Positions 5,956 through 5,972 of a DNA stretch of 5,972 nucleotides are shown here, piece by piece. The notes beneath the pieces are model-generated. The model saw only the letters and a list, made by a program, of their open reading frames with translations. It made no database searches and had not been told where the DNA came from. The first letter of the stretch is position 1. Each line of letters opens with the position of its first letter. The translations under genes were made by a program, and so were the position numbers. The DNA is from Devosia sp. (GTDB lineage Bacteria; Pseudomonadota; Alphaproteobacteria; Rhizobiales; Devosiaceae): positions 1 through 5,972 of the forward strand of contig JAQGKG010000451.1 of the NCBI GenBank assembly GCA_028290245.1. The letters are read 5' to 3'.

Positions 5956-5972
5956 GCAAAAGGTGGATCGAG

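Overview
The window is GC-rich, gene-dense chromosomal DNA with tight stop/start overlaps. The protein sequences look like those of an alphaproteobacterium, probably Hyphomicrobiales (a Devosia- or rhizobium-like organism). That placement is an impression from the proteins, not a computed result.

Positions 2-3737 (+ strand) hold four consecutive cytoplasmic and inner-membrane components of a branched-chain amino acid type (HAAT family) ABC importer: ATPase livG (5' end cut off by the window edge), ATPase livF, permease livH and permease livM. They are joined by a 1-base overlap, a 3-base gap and a 4-base ATGA overlap, so they almost certainly form one translationally coupled operon. The periplasmic substrate-binding protein is not in the window and would have to lie upstream of livG or elsewhere. 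The true substrate (Leu/Ile/Val, an amide or another small polar compound) therefore cannot be read from this DNA.

Positions 3734-5382 (- strand) hold a compact self-contained unit: a short-chain dehydrogenase/reductase (SDR) gene followed 9 bases later by a TetR-family repressor gene. In front of the SDR gene is a perfect -35 hexamer (TTGACA) and a near-perfect 21-bp palindrome lying between the -10 region and the ribosome binding site. This is the expected layout of an operon repressed by its own TetR product and induced by a small molecule, possibly a substrate or relative of a substrate of the SDR. The tetR and livM genes converge and share a CTAG tetranucleotide containing both stop codons, with no terminator between them.

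Positions 5387-5750 (- strand) hold a small uncharacterised gene that appears to be frameshifted. A well-placed ribosome binding site and start at 5750 lead into one frame, while the conserved-looking body (a SHVDEALA...GFRTHAAM pattern) lies in another frame that stays open to 5387. Positions 5751-5927 show no convincing gene. A strong hairpin at 5928-5955 looks like a terminator, best read as ending a leftward gene beyond the right edge.

No clearly novel multi-gene system is visible. The points most worth a second look are the palindromic operator/promoter arrangement and the probable frameshift.
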